Positions 60,009 to 64,000 of a stretch of 64,000 nt of DNA are shown one piece after another. Every line of letters begins with the position of its first letter. The stretch's first letter is position 1. The translations under genes were made by a program, and so were the position numbers. Under the pieces are notes generated by a model. It searched no databases. It was not told where the DNA came from and worked only from the letters and a program-made list of their open reading frames with translations. The stretch lies in assembly GCA_008638375.1 (NCBI GenBank), contig VIRR01000521.1, forward strand, positions 186,001 through 250,000, in the 5' to 3' direction. This DNA is from Nyssa sinensis. Its lineage: Eukaryota; Streptophyta; Magnoliopsida; Cornales; Nyssaceae.

Positions 60009-61175
60009 TTCGGTGGAGTCGAACACCGCCGGTGATAGAAGTTGGGTGATCTGTGATAGAGAGATGGCAAGTTAGGTCTCGTGATCCTGAAGAGGACGGT
60101 GGACTGGTATTCAGGTCTGTGATGAAAGGGTAAAGGGGGAAACATATTGGGCTTTTAGGAGGGAATTTATTTAGGCCTTTTTTTATTATTATTTATTTAT
60201 CGGAGATTTTTTAAGCTAACCATTTTCTTTTTATAAAAAACTAAACATCAAAAACCAGATAGAAAATACTTTCATCTCTTGGCTTAAAATAATAATTACA
60301 ATAATTTTTAATATCACACTTTTGTAGATATGAATATTAGCTAAAAGTAAAAATTTCTTATTTTATATTTATCAAATCAATCATTTTTGTAATATTTGAT
60401 AATTATAAGAATTTTTTTATGATTTTTAAAAAGATAAAAGCCATTAGTATAATATATAATAATATTTTAGTCATATAAAAAAATTTAATTAAAACCTAAC
60501 ATCATTAATAATAAACTTTTTTTTTTATAAATGAATAAATATAGAATTTTAAAAGTTCTTACATTACTGATTTATCTTTTTAAACTTTCAATTCAGAAAA
60601 TGCTTCTTCTTTTATAATTTTATTATTTCATTTTTATAAGTTCGTTATGAACATCATTTGCATCCAATGTGAAATACCGACAAAAATTAAACGAGTTGGT
60701 AAAAATATTAAGACTATCGATCCATCAACTTAACAATTAGTTGGGTTTTAAAAAAAGTTAGTCGAAAATAGTAAGAATTGTCAATATTTTGGAACAACCT
60801 TATTGTTTCACAAAAAAAAACATTGCCTTTTTCTTTTATCTTATATTTGTTTTGCATAATTTGAACTAATTAAAAAATGTGTAATTTAAAAGTTAAAAGC
60901 CAACATAAACTTACTTAGTTTTATCTCAACTATCAAAATTGTTAACTTTTCAAAACAAATCCCAATAATTGAAAATCATCTCCAATTATATTATATTCAG
61001 TGTCATATTATTAAACAGTCGATTTCAAGTCTAGATAAAAAAAGAGAATTAATTGACAGTCGATATAAAACTCTATCAAAAATCTTATAAACGAGAATCT
61101 AAAAAAATTATTTTATTATGCCTCTCAAGGAGTTCATATCTTACCTATAAAAAGGGGGAAAAAGGAAGAAATGCA

Positions 61176-61212
<37 letters not shown>

Positions 61213-62402
61213 TTCTCTCAATACTTGAACACTAGGTTTTTTTATGTTATAAACTGTGCAGATGTGCTTAAGATATTTAGCTCAATTGAGTAATTTTGAA
61301 CTGTGACACTCAAAGCACTTTGTTTAAGATTTTTAGTTTACTTAATTGATTAAATCCCAATTGTGACACTTAAAACTTTTTGCCTTAAATTTATAATTTG
61401 AATAAGCTTTGACAATTGGATTCTAAAACTCCAAAATTTTGAACTTGATTTAGGTGGATTTGAATTGTGACACTTAACCTTTTTTCTTTAAGATTTTTAG
61501 ACAATAATCACCCGTTGAGGACAAAGCTTGATTAAAGGATGAAATTTCACTTGGTTCTCTGCGTTGGAAGAATTAATAAGGGTTTTGAGTCTTGTGACTC
61601 TCTCTCTCATTTGTTACACAAATGTGTATGCAAGATATTTTATTCTCTCTCTCTCGTTGCTTTGTATTTGTTAAAAGAATGCTCCAAAAGTGGATAATTT
61701 GAAAGGGAGTGGGAGTTGCACGTGAGATAATCAAAAAGAGATTTCGAGATGATATAATTAAGAAGGAGAAGAAGCAATTCAAAACTACGAATATATAAAA
61801 AAATCAAACATATGATAGCACCATCTCTCTTAGTTCTTCTCTGAGTATACACCTATGTAGAGAAACTGTTTATAAAAAATAAATACGTACCACTCTCGTG
61901 CAAGACTATAATGATTTCATAATAATTATGTTCAAAATTTCACGTGTACAAATAAAAATTCATGAAAGATTCTCGTTTGTTCTAAGTAGCAAATAACTAT
62001 AGTATTTAAATATGTGCAAAAAATAAAAAAGTAAGAGTTTTTGGTTCACACAATTAAATCTTTTTTATAAATTCATATGTAATTCTTTGATTTCTCGTGA
62101 CCGGCTTTCTATTAAAATTTTTGGGAATCCCATTAATGAATTAATTATGAAATTAATTTATTTGTGCCATCCTTGACTTATTGATTTCTGCACTTCTAAT
62201 GGTAACCAAAAGCATTGTAATGAAAAATTATAACATGAGCAAACGCATGGAAGAAAGCTTTTTAAGTTGAAAACAAAGGTTAAGAAATAATATTAGCAAT
62301 GATACAAAGCAGTGAAGCAGTAAAAGAAATAATATTAAAACCAAAATAATTTTAGCGAATCCAAAAGACAAACTAAAGAGCTTTGATTGAAACGGAACAC
62401 TA
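60009..62402. other. Intergenic region between RRM and PRA1 genes
   Basis: It begins with the RRM gene promoter and 5' leader (from 60009 upward on the minus strand) and ends with the 3' side of the PRA1 gene. There is a (TA)n run at about 61180-61206 and a series of GTGACACTTAAA-type phrases (about 61300-61480) that look like a weak local repeat. No gene is visible. Confidence 0.6.
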
Positions 62403-62975
62403 CTAGGAGGAAGAGGATGACGCGACATCGGTACTCGTCAACAAGCCACCTGTTCCGGCCGCTTCTTCGTCCAAAAACAAGTCATCAGTCTTCCTGAAAG
62501 CGGCGTGAATCCCCACGACCATCACTCCAATGATGAGCGAGACCACTATGTTGACGGTGGCGTGAGTTAACAGTAGAATAACGACCGTAAGAATCGAGAG
62601 AACAATCAGCACTACCCGATCATCGATCGTGTGGTGGAAAACCTCCAACGGCTCGTCGCGGAGGAAGTAGAGGAACAGCCAGGCGGCCATCATGACGATG
62701 AACACGATCAGCGAGATCGGGAGCCATAAAAGGCTCAGGAAGAGTATCAAGAGAACGACAATGGCGTAGTTCATGCGAAAGTACGCGACGTTCAATTTGA
62801 TCCGTCCAATTGCGTCGCTGAAGCTGGCAGGAAGGCTGAGTGCTCGGAAGTCGAACATCTCTTTCCATGGCCGTCGCGTGCCGAGTCCAGATCTCAGCCG
62901 TTCCTTTGCGCGGGAAAGGTACTCGAGGTTCGGCACTTCTGGAGATGACGTCGGAATTGTGCCGTACGTCGTCAT
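62403..62975 (-). CDS. PRA1 family protein (PRA1.F-like)
   Basis: Prenylated Rab acceptor-type protein of the endomembrane system, which helps Rab GTPases and cargo move between ER, Golgi and endosomes. Single exon, 190 aa, as is usual for plant PRA1 genes. N-terminal cytosolic part [20 protein letters not shown], then [20 protein letters not shown] and a [17 protein letters not shown] segment leading into the first hydrophobic hairpin (about residues 70-106). A short loop [14 protein letters not shown] follows, then the second hairpin (about 119-158), and an acidic tail ending in a Ser run. Two pairs of membrane segments are typical of the family. The start is the first ATG of the open frame and fits the F-clade N-terminus. 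The gene is clearly more GC-rich than its surroundings. Confidence 0.92.
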   Translation of the reverse strand: MTTYGTIPTSSPEVPNLEYLSRAKERLRSGLGTRRPWKEMFDFRALSLPASFSDAIGRIKLNVAYFRMNYAIVVLLILFLSLLWLPISLIVFIVMMAAWLFLYFLRDEPLEVFHHTIDDRVVLIVLSILTVVILLLTHATVNIVVSLIIGVMVVGIHAAFRKTDDLFLDEEAAGTGGLLTSTDVASSSSS

Positions 62976-64000
62976 TTTTCGGCGTTTCTGCGGAATCGGT
63001 GTCTCTATCTAGTCTCTCCTCCTAATGTGGCGTTTGGAAACTGGAAAGACGAGGAGAATAAGAAGAGAAGGCGATGTAAAAGAGTGGGCGTGGGAAGTGA
63101 TGTACGGACAAAATTAAAGTTGGTTGATGTGATTACTCGCGTCTCCGTCCAGAGTATTTTATCAAAATTATATGTTTATGAACAATGTATCAACAAGAGA
63201 ATGGAGTAGTAAGGATTGAATGGTTTAGAGAGTTGATTAGTTTTTCAACTACCTTTCTCTTTTGGTTTGGGGCATAAGACCACAGTACGCGTTGTGGGGA
63301 CGGCGATGGTGTAAAGACGGCGAGGTAGCAACCAAAGCTGGAAGGACAGGTGGCACATCACAGTATTGGGTCATAAAAAAAAAAAAAATTAATGCAAGAG
63401 TTTGTGAGAGCCAGAGGAGCTATAATAATTTTGTGCTACAGAAGCATATTGGGACTCACATGGTTGTCTCCTTTCTCACTTTATTGAAACTTGCATGTGG
63501 AATGATTGCAGTCTAAACCAAGTCACTTGGAAAAGATTGCAGTATTTGTGGCTAAAAGAAGGGTAGTCCATAAATGATTAGAAAGTTCCAGCAAAATACT
63601 TTTAATGGCAAGAGTCAAAAAAGGTCTACATCATTGTCCATCTTGTTAAAAAAATGAGCGTGGTTGGTTGTTGATGGACCCTTTGGCAATGTCAAAACAC
63701 TCCAAGATGCATTGGTGGCCCCTAGTAATCTGCTGGTGGAGTTGGTGACCATTTTGGAGATCTTAAAATTCTAGAAAATTAATTATTCATTAATACATTC
63801 TAAAATTTAATTATGACTTAATCATTTTGTTATTTAAGTGTTTAGTAAAAAATTATAAATGACAATACTATTGCAAGCTCAAATTCATATGAAACAAAGT
63901 GTTTCAACCATTGAATTGCTTAAGAAATTTCCAACCACTCGTCTCTAATTCCAAAATCATCCAATGGCTCATATGAGCTCAAATTTACAATAACACTTCC
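62976..64000. other. Upstream region of the PRA1 gene to window end
   Basis: Holds the promoter and 5' leader of the PRA1 gene (minus strand). Beyond about 63250 I see no gene, RNA or recognisable element; the short open frames there resemble nothing. Confidence 0.6.

Noticed and set aside
60009..60026. Earlier GTG start for the RRM protein (MFDSTE...)
   Set aside because: The ATG at 60008 is the first ATG in frame and gives the expected N-terminus; nuclear plant genes rarely start at GTG.
1..64000. tRNA genes
   Set aside because: All B-box-like matches (GGTTCGA/GGTTCAA) lie in SINE-like contexts. None has a cloverleaf with paired acceptor and anticodon stems that I could read.
1..64000. 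CRISPR arrays, prokaryotic operons or a biosynthetic gene cluster
   Set aside because: The window is intron-rich plant nuclear DNA with unrelated single genes. The spaced repeats seen (for example 53296-53505) are microsatellite-linked tandem repeats.

Overview
The window is nuclear DNA of a flowering plant, almost certainly a eudicot. The genes are split by many GT-AG introns in an AT-rich background. All six recognisable genes belong to conserved plant families, and the spaces between them are filled with small plant transposable elements and microsatellites. The exact species cannot be told from the sequence.

Layout. (1) 1-8.1 kb, minus strand: the 5' half of a gene for a B55-type regulatory subunit of protein phosphatase 2A. 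Six coding exons are visible and the rest lies off the left edge. Its introns carry two copies of a hAT-like MITE, a 5'-truncated LINE and two SINE-like elements. (2) 8.1-18.7 kb: intergenic, with a 410-bp TRIM retroelement, two SINEs, a foldback MITE and several two-copy tandem duplications. (3) 18.77-20.65 kb, plus strand: a four-exon HAD-superfamily phosphatase of the phosphate-starvation PPsPase1/PS2 type, with two candidate P1BS (PHR1-binding) palindromes upstream. (4) 22.05-28.87 kb, minus strand: a complete 12-exon ABC transporter of subfamily C (ABCC8/MRP6-like, 1467 aa as assembled), convergent with the phosphatase. (5) 28.9-43.5 kb: a long intergenic stretch with MITEs, a TRIM LTR, SINEs, duplications and a 0.6-kb AT/CA low-complexity block. 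(6) 44.66-50.58 kb, plus strand: a nine-exon cytoplasmic kinase with an N-terminal USP-like domain (746 aa), of the family often annotated 'inactive protein kinase SELMODRAFT_444075-like'. (7) 52.28-60.01 kb, minus strand: a ten-exon protein with two RRMs (277 aa). (8) 62.40-62.98 kb, minus strand: an intronless PRA1-family membrane protein (190 aa). The last 1 kb holds nothing recognisable.

The genes do not form a pathway or cluster. They look like independent genes of signalling (PP2A B55, kinase), phosphate recycling (PPsPase1-like), vacuolar or membrane transport (ABCC8), RNA metabolism (RRM protein) and vesicle traffic (PRA1). I found no sign of a new biological system. The most rewarding signals are the promoter elements of the phosphatase, the 25-nt first coding exon of the transporter, the NAGNAG acceptor in the RRM gene, and a rich set of intact small transposable elements with target-site duplications. 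Exon boundaries were read by eye from splice sites, reading phase and family similarity; no alignment or transcript data were available.
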